This document shows, piece after piece, positions 8,783 to 17,135 of a stretch of DNA of 64,000 nucleotides. The stretch is taken from positions 204,001 through 268,000 of the forward strand of contig NZ_CP086112.1 of the NCBI RefSeq assembly GCF_016806835.2. The letters are read 5' to 3'. Every line of letters starts with the position of its first letter. Within the stretch, counting starts at the first letter, position 1. The notes under the pieces are model-generated. The model was not told the origin of the DNA, ran no database searches, and saw nothing but the letters and a program-made list of their open reading frames with translations. The DNA is from Skermanella rosea. GTDB taxonomy: Bacteria; Pseudomonadota; Alphaproteobacteria; Azospirillales; Azospirillaceae. Both the position numbers and the translations under genes were made by a program.

Positions 8783-8961
8783 GCGCTCACGCTCCGCGGC
8801 TGCCGGGGGGCTGCCGACCGCAGGCCGGCTCCCGGCCGGCGGGCCGGGCGTGCCCGGTCCCGGTGATTCTCGGTGCGCGTGGTAGGACGTGTGTCAGGAT
8901 GGGCTCCGGCGCGACGGGGATTGATGCTCCGGCGGGCGCGGTACTGCCCGCCGTCGATCCC

Positions 8962-9013
8962 ATGCTGTCACGATCGCTCCAGCCGTCAAGCGGCCGGGCG
9001 TCAGGATCTGACG
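8962..9013 (+). repeat. Dispersed intergenic repeat R1, copy 1
   Basis: These 52 bases starting ATGCTGTCACGATCGCTCC match 10351-10402 without gaps, with about six differences. The first 15 bases recur exactly at 13293-13307. All copies lie outside genes, on the same strand. Confidence 0.8.
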
Positions 9014-9373
9014 TAAGGGGCCAAGTGCACCGGGAGAAAGGCGGGACAGCTCCTTGCCGGCGGCCGGAGCCGCGATCTCCCGCATCCCGGCCCGGACCGG
9101 TCGGCCGCACGCCGGCTTCCGGGTATCCGCCGTGTGGGAGACGCAAGCCGTCGCAGGATCCGGCCGGCCCGGAACCCCTTGAGGGAGCAGGGACTGCGCC
9201 CCGCCACCCAGTGGGTGCGGGAGGTCCGGTCCTTGGCGTTCGAGGCGGAGGCGCGGCGCCAGCCGCTGCTCGTTTCCCGAAACCCGCATGGCGACGAGGA
9301 CTGCCGAATCAGCGGAAGCGGTTTCGATATCAGTCTCCCGATCAATGCCCATGGCACTGCTTGGGAGGGTTTT

Positions 9374-9410
9374 CGGTTTCCGGATGATCATGCCGATCAT
9401 CCGGAAACCG
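9374..9410. repeat. Perfect 16-bp inverted repeat, 5-nt loop
   Basis: Arms CGGTTTCCGGATGATC (9374-9389) and its exact complement (9395-9410) flank ATGCC. Neither side has a T-run, so it is not a typical intrinsic terminator. It lies about 110 bp past the 3' end of the zinc-ribbon gene. Confidence 0.75.
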
Positions 9411-9521
9411 TATGATATCGCCGGTGGTCAGGACCAGGAGTACGGCGGACCCTCCTGCGGGGCTGAACGGGTACCCTTTTCGTTGTCGCAGTCCCGCCGG
9501 TAGATCAGGGGGCAAGGCAAG

Positions 9522-9755
9522 TCATGGGTCGTCCTCGAATTCGTCATCCGCCGGCTCGCCGTCGGGGAGGTCCGGTATCGGTTTCCGGAGGCCCGCGGCT
9601 ATCTCCGCGCGAACCGCGCGCAGGCTCGGGGGATAGCCCCCCACCGCCTCGATTTCGCCGATGCACCCCCAGCAGTCGCCGCCGCAGTCCGATGAGAGCG
9701 GGTCGGACGGCTGGTTCAGCCGGCGCCCGCACATGATGCATGCGTCCTGGTTCAT
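9522..9755 (-). CDS. Small zinc-ribbon protein
   Basis: The protein is 77 residues. Its N-terminal half carries five cysteines, C6-x2-C9 and C24-x3-C28-x2-C31 (CIMCGRR and SSDCGGDCWGC), a spacing suited to a single structural zinc site. The C-terminal half is acidic (DGEPADDEFEDDP). Both the residue composition and the cysteine pattern separate it from shadow frames. No signal peptide or membrane segment is present. It stands alone in a gene-poor region; the role is unknown, possibly nucleic-acid or protein binding. Confidence 0.7.
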   Translation of the reverse strand: MNQDACIMCGRRLNQPSDPLSSDCGGDCWGCIGEIEAVGGYPPSLRAVRAEIAAGLRKPIPDLPDGEPADDEFEDDP

Positions 9756-9827
9756 GAAAACGGCCGACTTGGTTCACAGTGATGTCGGGATGCCTTGCCT
9801 GCGGGGCCCGACGCCCGCCGGGCGGGC

Positions 9828-9889
9828 CGCGACGCCGGATGCGCCCCGGCAAGCCGGGTCCCCCGCTCAAACGTCCGAAACGTTTCGCG
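9828..9889 (+). repeat. Dispersed intergenic repeat R2, copy 1
   Basis: About 60 bases beginning CGCGACGCCGGATG and ending CGTTTCGCG match 13221-13281 on the same strand with scattered differences and one small indel. In the second copy it directly abuts the R1 core. Confidence 0.75.
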
Positions 9890-10350
9890 AACCCGGGGCC
9901 GAGACAGCCCCGGCCGGCAGTCTGGCAAGTATCGGAGCGCGGTCAAGCCATGCCGGGAGCCCTGCCGGGCGGGCTGACCGGGGCGCGATCGAAAAGACAG
10001 CCCGGGCGGAGCCGCGGCAGGTCCAGGGCAAGCGGAGCGCGGCCGCCGGAACAGCACGGAGTCGTCCGGGCCTGGGCTGTATCGGTTGCGGGCGTCGGGC
10101 GCCCGGGTGGTGACGATGGTCTGCCTTGCGGCGTTGGCGAGCCCTTGCGCGATGCCGGCAGCACGTTCAGGATCATCCGCGCCTGGGGATCGGACTCCGG
10201 CACAGAGGCCGGCGGCCTGTCCGGATGGGGCCGCGCCGCGTCGCTGTCGTGGACCTGGGCCGACAGGACGGAATGCCCGTCCTGCCGCAGAGGCGGCGGG
10301 GGTTTTCTGCCGTTGCATGAAGGATTCCTCCCGGTTTACCGCAGGCGCTC

Positions 10351-10402
10351 ATGCTGTCACGATCGCTCCGGCCGTCAACCGGCGGTGCGCCAGGATCTGA
10401 CG
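10351..10402 (+). repeat. Dispersed intergenic repeat R1, copy 2
   Basis: This ungapped match to 8962-9013 (about 46 of 52 bases) lies upstream of the first member of a paralogous gene pair. Confidence 0.8.
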
Positions 10403-10520
10403 CAGGGTCTGTGCCGCCAGCTCCCGCTGCGGTGTAAAGCGTGCTATGACGGGGCGGCGTTTCCACGCCGAAGCGTGACCCTGGGTTTACCCCGACGACC
10501 GGCATCAGGCCGGAAAACCG

Positions 10521-10937
10521 ATGCACCACATCTTCCCCGACCATGCCCTTCTTCGCCGGGAGTGCGACATCCTTCTCGCCGTCATCGGCTGGCCCGAACG
10601 CCTCGAGGACTTCAGGCGCTGGATGGCCGATGCTCATCCCGAAGCGGATATCGAGACGACCTGCTTCGACTATCTGCCGTTCGGCCCGCTGGCGGAGATC
10701 GTGTTCGATAACTACGACGTGATCCTCCGGATCCGCTTCCCGACGGAGGCCGAAGCGCGGCGGTTCGAGGAGCTCTGGCCGACGCGCGGCCTCGCGGCCG
10801 GGCCCTATGCCGCATCGTGGCCCGACCGCGGCCCAACGCCGGTAACGTGGAAGCCGCTCCGGCCGGAGCTCCTGCGTCGCATCGCGGAGATGGGGGAGAG
10901 ACGGAAGAAGGCCGCCGGCGGCAGCGATCCCGCTTGA
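10521..10937 (+). CDS. Unknown small protein, paralogue A
   Basis: The protein is 138 residues. The core DILLAVIGWPERLEDFRRWM, then HPEADIETTCFDYLPFGPLAE and YDVILRIRFPTEAEARRFEELW, looks like a compact beta-alpha-beta-beta-alpha domain. It is clearly paralogous to the protein at 13463-13909: both share IGWP/LGWP, FDYLxFGPLA-IVFD-YDVIL, RFx-E-EAR-FE--WP and WPDRGPTP, in order and with the same spacing. The tail is basic. Two copies kept in frame argue that the gene is real. No known family is recognised. Repeat R1 lies about 120 bp upstream in both cases. Confidence 0.75.
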   Translation: MHHIFPDHALLRRECDILLAVIGWPERLEDFRRWMADAHPEADIETTCFDYLPFGPLAEIVFDNYDVILRIRFPTEAEARRFEELWPTRGLAAGPYAASWPDRGPTPVTWKPLRPELLRRIAEMGERRKKAAGGSDPA

Positions 10938-11921
10938 GGCGGGACCCGCCGGGGTTCGGCGACCCCGAGCGTCCGTCCGTCATGGCCTTCACGACGTCAG
11001 CATCTTCGGGATCACCGTACGGCATCCTCCCGGTCACGCCGGAGGCGCGGCTCAGGGCGCGCCCGTTCCAGTGCATGGCCGGGAAGAACGGCAGGGAGCC
11101 GGGGAAGGATGCCGGCGTGCCCGCCGGCTCCCCGTGGTCCATCGCGGCTTCGCCGGCGGATCCGGGCTTCGAAGCAGGGGCCGCCGGCAGGAGGCAAGCC
11201 AGAAAGCGCGGGGGCCGGCAAGCCCGACGCGTGGGTCCCTGCCGGCCGCGGCTCGCACCCGGACCGCCCGGAAGGCGCGTCCGCCGGATCCATTCCGGCT
11301 GAGGCTCATGATCGTTCCGATGGATCCGGGCGGCAATCCGGAGGGGATCCGCCTGGCCGTTGCGCGGTCCTGACGGTTGACTGTCTGCCCCTGCTCGGCA
11401 GCGATCCGCCGGGCATATTCATGGCGGGCCGGCGGAGATACCGGCACTGATCGGCATGACCGGTCCAAGGCCGGCGAATGTCGTACAGCAGGATCCGGCC
11501 CGGCGCTCCAGCCGGCACGAGGATCCCGCCGTCGGCGTCGGCTCGATGACGTCATGCCGCCGCATCGGCTGATCCGGGGGCCAGGCCCGGCCGGCGGGTT
11601 CTTCAGGAAGCCGCGGGACCCGCCGGATCGGACACAGTTCCCGCCGTCGTGCAGGACGTCCCTGCGAAACTGCGGCACGGAGCCTGCCGGCATCATCGGC
11701 AACGCGGTCTCCCGTCCATCCCGTGCCGCGTTTCAGCGGTACCGGGCCATGGCGGCGGCTGCCTGGGCCCAGATCGCCGCCAGGAGACAGCCGCATTCCA
11801 GGCTGAGGGTTCCCGGTTTTCCCCGGACGGGCGCCGCAGGCTCGAAGCGCGTCTGGAGACCCAGTGCGCGATCCTGCAGGCGGGCGCAGACCGCGCTCCG
11901 GACGAGGTTGCGCAGCATGCG
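10938..11921. other. Gene-free stretch, 984 bp
   Basis: All frames here have Arg/Pro/Gly/Ala-rich shadow composition and no recognisable motif. I see no RNA gene or clear repeat. Confidence 0.55.
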
Positions 11922-12692
11922 CTACAGGGCGCTGACCTCGTTTCCGTGCGTGCGCGCCGCCGATGGTACCTTACGACCGGGGCCGAACAGCTGCCGCCAG
12001 CGCACCTCCGGCGGGAGGAAGGAGGTCTTGTCCGCGGGTTGCCTGAGCAGCTTTCGCCGGTCTTCCCGGGACAGGCGCCAGCTGAAGGTCTCCTCGCCGA
12101 TCCCGACGAACTCCCGCATGGCCCCGACGTCGCGTGAGCGGAGGATCGCATCGATCTCCAGGCACTTGCCCAGCGCGAAAGCCTCGTCCCGCCACAGCGA
12201 TACCGGCTCGCCATGGACGAGCGGCCATCGGCCGGCTTCGGGTCCCTCCGCCGCCCGGTCCGCTTCGGCTGGCCCGATCGGGGTGCCGCCGGCATCCACG
12301 GGAACGATCGCCTCGCCGAATGCAAGGCTTCCTGTCCTGCCGGCGAACGCGCGCACCGCCTCGACCGTCGGGGGCAGGGCGGCGAACTCCCGGTAGAGGT
12401 CGGGATAGTCCAGCGGCGCGTACTCATCCAGGGTTTCGTGCCGGCACGTCCTGCCGAAGGCTGAAAGGACGACCAGTCGATCCTCGGGTGATTTGCCCGA
12501 CCAGCACCCGCGGACGGCCTCCTCGAACCTCGCGGTCTCGGCCGGATCGCCAGTCCGGCCGGGCAGGGAACATGCCAGTTCCGCGAGCGGGACGCCGAAG
12601 CCGAGCGCGGGCAAGGGGACTGCTTCCGCGGCGTCATGGGGGGCGGCCGGTCTCCACCACCGAAACCCAAGATCCTTCAGGTCCAGCAGCAT
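11922..12692 (-). CDS. Uncharacterised 256-residue protein
   Basis: The start is the ATG at 12692 (MLLDLKDLGFRWWRP); extension upstream adds only low-complexity residues. The sequence has normal codon-position and amino-acid balance, with buried-looking segments such as LVVLSAFGRTCRHETLDEY and AMREFVGIGEETFSWRL, and a basic C-terminus. No transmembrane segment or catalytic motif is recognised. It is the only minus-strand gene between the zinc-ribbon gene and the DUF6745 gene. The alternating acidic and aromatic pattern suggests a soluble globular protein; function unknown. Confidence 0.6.
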   Translation of the reverse strand: MLLDLKDLGFRWWRPAAPHDAAEAVPLPALGFGVPLAELACSLPGRTGDPAETARFEEAVRGCWSGKSPEDRLVVLSAFGRTCRHETLDEYAPLDYPDLYREFAALPPTVEAVRAFAGRTGSLAFGEAIVPVDAGGTPIGPAEADRAAEGPEAGRWPLVHGEPVSLWRDEAFALGKCLEIDAILRSRDVGAMREFVGIGEETFSWRLSREDRRKLLRQPADKTSFLPPEVRWRQLFGPGRKVPSAARTHGNEVSAL

Positions 12693-13462
12693 GGCGGTAT
12701 TCCCTGGATTGGCTTCGGGTTCCTGCAGACGGCCGGATCCTGTCGATGCCGGTGCCGGAAACTCAGCGGCAGGCGTGCCGGAGGTCTCGGCCGGCATCCT
12801 GCGGACCGTCAGGGCATGTCCCGAAGGTCGGGTTCGGCCGGTCCATCATCGCCTGCCGGGCCGTCAGAAATTGACGGGCCGGCCGACGCGAAGGCGCGGA
12901 AGCCCGCCGGAAGAGGCCGTCCGGGCGCCGAGTTCACCCGGGAAACCCGGGAAGCCCGACTCATCGAGGCCGCCGCTCGGATAGTGACAGGCTCGCCGGG
13001 TAAGCCCTCGACCGATCCAGGGTCATGTCGCTCGGGTTCGTCGCGGCGGAGCCGGGTCCTGACGGCCGGCGGGCAAGGAACAGGGGCGCCGTGATCGGTT
13101 CCGACGCCTTCCGGGTTCGGGACCGGAATTCAGGGGTGGGGCCAGGGCACGGGCGGGCGGCGAGACAGGCGCCCGACCGGCGCTACGGCCGGGCACCGGG
13201 CCGATCAGGGGCAGGCGGCCCGCGACGCCGGATGTTCCCGGAAGACCGGGCCCCCCGCTTCAACGCCCGAAGCGTTTCGCGGACCGGCACCGATGCTGTC
13301 ACGATCGGGTTTCCGCGACTAGCCTGAAGGAAGATCGATGTTTACAGCGGCGGCCGCGCCGGTGAGGATACTCTGCCCGGCAGAAAACCGTGGCGCGCTC
13401 AGTAGCGGCCGGCCCTGACAGGCAGGATCCTGCTCAGCAGCCGGCTGCCGGCCGGTAAATTG
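12693..13462. other. Non-coding stretch with R2 and R1 core repeats
   Basis: This 770 bp region has no supportable gene. Repeat R2 copy 2 and the 15-base R1 core sit next to each other, upstream of paralogue B. Confidence 0.55.
13221..13307 (+). repeat. R2 copy 2 followed by R1 core
   Basis: 13221-13281 matches R2 at 9828-9889. 13293-13307 is identical to the first 15 bases of R1 (ATGCTGTCACGATCG). The two modules are fused here but lie about 460 bp apart in the first copy. Confidence 0.75.
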
Positions 13463-13909
13463 ATGCGTCATGCCTTTCGCGATCATGCCATCGTCCGCAT
13501 CGGGAGCGACGTCTTCCTCGCCGTGCTCGGCTGGCCGCCGAGCCTCGAGGCATTCGACCGCTGGATGGCGCACACCCATCCCGGGGCCCGTGTCGGCATC
13601 ACCGAGTTCGATTACCTGACGTTCGGCCCCCTCGCCGGGATCGTTTTCGATCACTACGACGTGATCTTAAGCGTTCGCTTCGCGTCGGAGGGCGAGGCGC
13701 GGGAATTCGAGGCGCGCTGGCCGACGATCGGGCCCGCCGCCCGGCCGTCTGCCGCGCTGTGGCCGGATCGCGGGCCGACACCGCGCCGATACGAGCTCTA
13801 CGAGCCGCACTTCCGGCGCAGGAGGGCCGACTGGAAGCTCCGGCGGGCCGCGCGCGGCGAAGCCGCCGATCCCGGTGAACCCGGACCGGACCTGTCGCGC
13901 GGATCATGA
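13463..13909 (+). CDS. Unknown small protein, paralogue B
   Basis: The protein is 148 residues from the ATG at 13463; a TTG one codon earlier is an alternative. Core motifs VFLAVLGWPPSLEAFDRWM, FDYLTFGPLAGIVFD, YDVILSVRFASEGEAREFEARW and WPDRGPTP align without gaps to paralogue A at 10521-10937. The C-terminus is strongly basic (RRRRADWKLRRAAR). The gene presumably arose by duplication together with the upstream repeats; no family is recognised. It could be a small regulator or an accessory protein, but nothing in the sequence decides this. Confidence 0.75.
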   Translation: MRHAFRDHAIVRIGSDVFLAVLGWPPSLEAFDRWMAHTHPGARVGITEFDYLTFGPLAGIVFDHYDVILSVRFASEGEAREFEARWPTIGPAARPSAALWPDRGPTPRRYELYEPHFRRRRADWKLRRAARGEAADPGEPGPDLSRGS

Positions 13910-14330
13910 AGCGTCGGGCGCCCGGTGCATACGAGACGGTGTATGGCCGGCCTGGCCCCGCAGCACCTTCACCCCGCAGGGCACCCCTGCTTCTTCCGGC
14001 GCGGGAGCCGGCGGCGTTCTTCGATGCGATGAGCCTGGCTGTCGGCCGGTGATGCCGAACCCGGCGAAGGGCTCGACGCCGCAGGGTGCCGTCGGTCCGT
14101 CCTGTCGCCGGAGCAGGGCGCGGCTGCTCTCCCGTCCGCACCGGGCAGGGCGGCGTACCCGACGACGGCGTGATGGCCGCGTCGCCGTGGCCGGGCCGGT
14201 GACGTGATCGTCGACCGGCGGAATGCAGGGGTGTTCCCGGCTCTTTGCCTGGACCGCGGGGTATCGCCGCGTCCGGTTCTGACGCGGCGCCGACGATAAA
14301 CTCGGCGAAACTTCGGAAGGGGAGCGCGTG
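13910..14330. other. Gene-free stretch, 421 bp
   Basis: Nothing supportable is seen except a ribosome-binding site (GGAAGGGGA) at the right end for the gene starting at 14331. Confidence 0.5.
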
Positions 14331-14738
14331 ATGGATCACGTTCGGCGAACGGAACCGGCCCGGGCGGCGCCCGCGGCCGATCCGGGGGCGGACGAGGGCG
14401 GACCGCCGGAGGGAACGAGCGGGACCATTGCTCATGTGCATCGGCGGGACGCGGCGCATGAGGCGGAGTTCACCCGACCGAGCCCTGTCGTCGCCACCGC
14501 CCCCGTGGAGTTTACGCGGCCGCGGGACGCCGCCGGCTCCTGCCGCGCGCGGATCAAGGCCGCCGCGGAACGGCGGGGCTATATCCTTGATCCCGACGAC
14601 ACCAGCCTGACCGGCGGCGTGCGGGTGACACCCGCCGATCTCCTCCGGGCCGCCAGGGAACCGCCGGTGGCTCGCTACACGATCACCGACGACATGACGG
14701 AGGATGATATCCACCGGATGTCGTTTGTGGACGACTGA
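14331..14738 (+). CDS. Small acidic protein, unknown
   Basis: The protein is 135 residues from the ATG at 14331 (GTG at 14328 possible), with a good ribosome-binding site about ten bases upstream. The first half is low-complexity and contains a near-duplicated element (AEFTRPSPV and VEFTRPRDA). The second half looks folded: ARIKAAAERRGYILDPDDTS, then ARYTITDDMTEDDIHRMSF. The acidic end TITDDMTEDDIHRM resembles small plasmid or toxin-antitoxin accessory proteins in style, but no family is recognised. It stands alone between gene-poor flanks. Confidence 0.55.
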   Translation: MDHVRRTEPARAAPAADPGADEGGPPEGTSGTIAHVHRRDAAHEAEFTRPSPVVATAPVEFTRPRDAAGSCRARIKAAAERRGYILDPDDTSLTGGVRVTPADLLRAAREPPVARYTITDDMTEDDIHRMSFVDD

Positions 14739-14937
14739 ACTCCGCGGCCCGAGCCGTGTGCGGGCGGGAGGTGATGCGCAGGCATGATGCCGGCAGACTG
14801 ATCGGCCCGGGTGCGGTTCGCGACGGCTTTCCTCCCCGTCGGCCGGATGACGACGCCGCAGGAGAAGCCCCCTGACGCTGCCGACAGGCGTCCGCCGCCC
14901 TGACCGACCCGGATGTTTTCGGTGGGACGTCGGCGCT

Positions 14938-16332
14938 CTAGCTTTCCACGGCAGGATGGTAGGCTCCCGCCGTCCTCCCGAACGTCGCGGCGACCGCCTC
15001 GTGCGCCGTCGCGACATGTGGCGGAACGGCGAGCCAGTAGCGCCGCCGGGAGCCGTCCGGGAGAATGGCGGGATCCTCCACTTCGACGAAAACGCTGGGG
15101 TCTTCCCTCCGGCCGAGGACGTGGAGCCGTCCGAAGCGGTCCTGCTGCACCGGGCGGGAGCGGAGCACCTCGAAGAACCGCGCCGTCCCGAAGGCCTTGA
15201 TGGCTCCCGTGCGGCGGGGCGCATCGGGTATCCGGGTCAGGTAGCGCGCGAGCAGCCGGTCGCCGGCCCGGGCCGGCAGGAGCCGCAGGACGGCCGCGAG
15301 GACTCCCCGGTACCCGAGCCAGTCGAACACGGCGCCGTGGGCATGGCGGCCGGGCCCCGGCGCGCCGTGCTCCGTCGGGAACGTCAGCGGCGCATTGGCG
15401 GGAAGCACCACCGCGATGCCGTCGAGCACGCACAGGGCGTCTGCCGTCCGGTCGATCATGACGGCGGCGTTCAGGATCTCGGGCAGTTCGGCCTCTGCCC
15501 TGTTCTCAACGCCGAGCCGGGCGACCTCCCAGCCCGGCCCGAACCGGGCCACGGCGCGACCCAGCACGGGGCGGACATCGTGCCAGAAATCGGCGGCACG
15601 GGTTCCCTCGCGCTGGATGAGTTGGGCGGTCTCCACGCGCCTGGTAGGGGCGAACGCTTCCGGGCCGGCACGCCGCGGCGGCGGAGCGGCAGTGTCGACG
15701 GAGACCAGGGCCGAGGCCAGCCGATGCTCCACGATGCCGAGAACCGGCTCGCCGCCGCGCAGCGGCACCGGAGCGCCGAGATCGGCGGCGATCTCGCGAC
15801 GGCGCCAGCACGGCCAGAGCACGATGCCGAGGAGAACCACGATCACGATCGCCTGGCTTGCCATGGCGGCGACCGCCAGGGCTGCGGTGACCGGTCCCGG
15901 CACGAAGGCGAGCGACGGCGGCACGGTCGCACCGAGGCAGAGGAGCAGGCCGGCAAGGCGCCAGCCGATGCCGGGCGTCGCTTCGGTCCGCCTGTTCCCG
16001 GTCTGCACCGGCATCAGGGCGATGAAGATCAGCATCGGCAGGGACATCAGGAGAGTGCCGCCATCGAGAACATGGCCGATCCTCTCCTCCGGGCCGGAGA
16101 AAGCCGTCGCCGCGAGGGCGGTCGTGACCGCGAACATGAAGCACAGCGCGAACAGATGAACGATCGCCAGGCTTCGCCGCGGGCCGGTGCGCGCGGTCGC
16201 GGCGGCGCAGACCACGCTGCACTCGGCGGCGTTGCGGGCGGTGACGACGACGGGAGGCTTCAGGTGGCACGCCGCGTAAAGGCGTCGAACCGCGTCGTCA
16301 GGCGCTCTGGCCGTCGATCGGGGGCCGTCCAT
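14938..16332 (-). CDS. DUF6745-like protein with internal membrane segments
   Basis: The protein is 464 residues from the ATG at 16332 (TTG at 16344 possible). The N-terminus (DDAVRRLYAACHLKPPVVV) and C-terminal half (ALCVLDGIAVVLP, then AIKAFGTARFFEVLRSRPVQ and a final RRYWLAVPPHVATAHEAV) follow the pattern I associate with DUF6745 proteins. Unlike typical members, residues about 55-185 carry three to four hydrophobic helices (IVHLFALCFMFAVTTALAAT, LAVAAMASQAIVIVVLLGIV), so this copy would be membrane-bound. A 111-residue gene that often accompanies such proteins lies 18 bp upstream on the same strand. Function unknown; the family label is from memory and moderate. Confidence 0.6.
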   Translation of the reverse strand: MDGPRSTARAPDDAVRRLYAACHLKPPVVVTARNAAECSVVCAAATARTGPRRSLAIVHLFALCFMFAVTTALAATAFSGPEERIGHVLDGGTLLMSLPMLIFIALMPVQTGNRRTEATPGIGWRLAGLLLCLGATVPPSLAFVPGPVTAALAVAAMASQAIVIVVLLGIVLWPCWRRREIAADLGAPVPLRGGEPVLGIVEHRLASALVSVDTAAPPPRRAGPEAFAPTRRVETAQLIQREGTRAADFWHDVRPVLGRAVARFGPGWEVARLGVENRAEAELPEILNAAVMIDRTADALCVLDGIAVVLPANAPLTFPTEHGAPGPGRHAHGAVFDWLGYRGVLAAVLRLLPARAGDRLLARYLTRIPDAPRRTGAIKAFGTARFFEVLRSRPVQQDRFGRLHVLGRREDPSVFVEVEDPAILPDGSRRRYWLAVPPHVATAHEAVAATFGRTAGAYHPAVES

Positions 16333-16350
16333 CAGGAGTGCCAAGGCCGT

Positions 16351-16686
16351 TCAGTCCAGCACGGGGCGGACGGCCGCGAGGCCCGGGTCGAACTCGCGCT
16401 GACGCACGACCCGGTAGGTTCCCTGCGGAAGATCGATGAGCGCGTGCTCCTCGTGGACGAGGCGCGCGCCGTGGAGCCCGACCACGAGATAATCCGGGGC
16501 TTCGTCCGGCACGGCGGCGAGGCTCCAGGCGGCGACATCGGAACCCGGGGCCAGGACGTGCGACCGGGTTCCACCGCGGCCGGGTGCCACGAGCAGCGGC
16601 TGGCCGGCCGGCGGCCATTTCGGCATGGCGTTCGTCGGCACGGCATCGACGCGTTCGAGAAGCACGTCACCCTGTCGGAACTGCAT
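16351..16686 (-). CDS. Small conserved protein, partner of DUF6745-like gene
   Basis: The protein is 111 residues. It starts MQFRQGDVLLERVDAVP and contains SHVLAPGSDV, LHGARLVHEEHALIDLPQGTYRVVRQREF and a C-terminal aspartate. The GDVLLxRV opening, a central HEEH and the closing GxYxVxRQREF are a recognisable set in small proteins found beside DUF6745 genes. It is all-beta in appearance, with no signal peptide or membrane segment. The ATG at 16686 is chosen because residues before it are low-complexity. Probable operon with the following gene; function unknown. Confidence 0.7.
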   Translation of the reverse strand: MQFRQGDVLLERVDAVPTNAMPKWPPAGQPLLVAPGRGGTRSHVLAPGSDVAAWSLAAVPDEAPDYLVVGLHGARLVHEEHALIDLPQGTYRVVRQREFDPGLAAVRPVLD

Positions 16687-17135
16687 GCGGCATCCTTTCC
16701 CGGAGTCCTGGCCGATCATCCTACCGCCGGCCGTCCGATCGCCGCGAGGTATCGATCGTATAGGCGGGCCGGAGCAGGCCGGGCCGGCACGGCAGCTGGA
16801 ACCTGGTGTCGATGTCCCGTGACCAGCCGGCCGGATGGCTGACCGGTCAGGTGCGGCGGGCGGCTCGGGAACGGCGGCGTTCCGTCGGGGCCGGGAAATC
16901 CGGCAGTTCGGGTAAGGAAAGCCTGTGGGCAAGGCGAGAGCGGCAGGCGTCGCAGGACAGCCGGATGGGACGTGAGAGCGCCGGCTCGGCGCAGGCCCCG
17001 CCGGCTTGCCCTGGACGGCGCGGGTTCAACCAAGTTTTCATGCTCCATATGCCATGTTCGGTCGTGTATTGGTTGCTGGTCGAACGGTGGCCGGATGCGT
17101 CTGGCCCGTGAGCCGACACAGAGAGGAGCGCTGCC
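16687..17135. other. Divergent intergenic region
   Basis: These 449 bp lie between the divergent 16686 and 17136 genes. AT-richer sequence at about 17030-17090 is the likely promoter zone for the exonuclease gene; a ribosome site (AGAGAGGAGCG) lies right before 17136. Confidence 0.4.

Larger units (their letters stand above)
8783..9521. other. Non-coding stretch with repeat and large palindrome
   Basis: This 739 bp region upstream of hen1 should contain the promoter of the hen1-pnkp operon near its left end. It also carries a dispersed repeat (8962-9013) and a perfect 16-bp inverted repeat (9374-9410). No convincing protein frame is seen on either strand. Confidence 0.6.
9756..10520. other. 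Non-coding stretch with two repeat copies
   Basis: These 765 bp have no supportable gene. They contain repeat R2 (9828-9889) and repeat R1 copy 2 (10351-10402), the latter about 120 bp before the plus-strand gene at 10521. Confidence 0.6.

Noticed and set aside
8787-9400. Several overlapping frames of 90-170 codons on both strands
   Set aside because: None has balanced composition or motifs, and they span a repeat and a palindrome.
9374-9410. Intrinsic terminator
   Set aside because: The stem is strong but neither side is followed by a T-run, and no gene ends close enough in the right direction (nearest end is 110 bp away).
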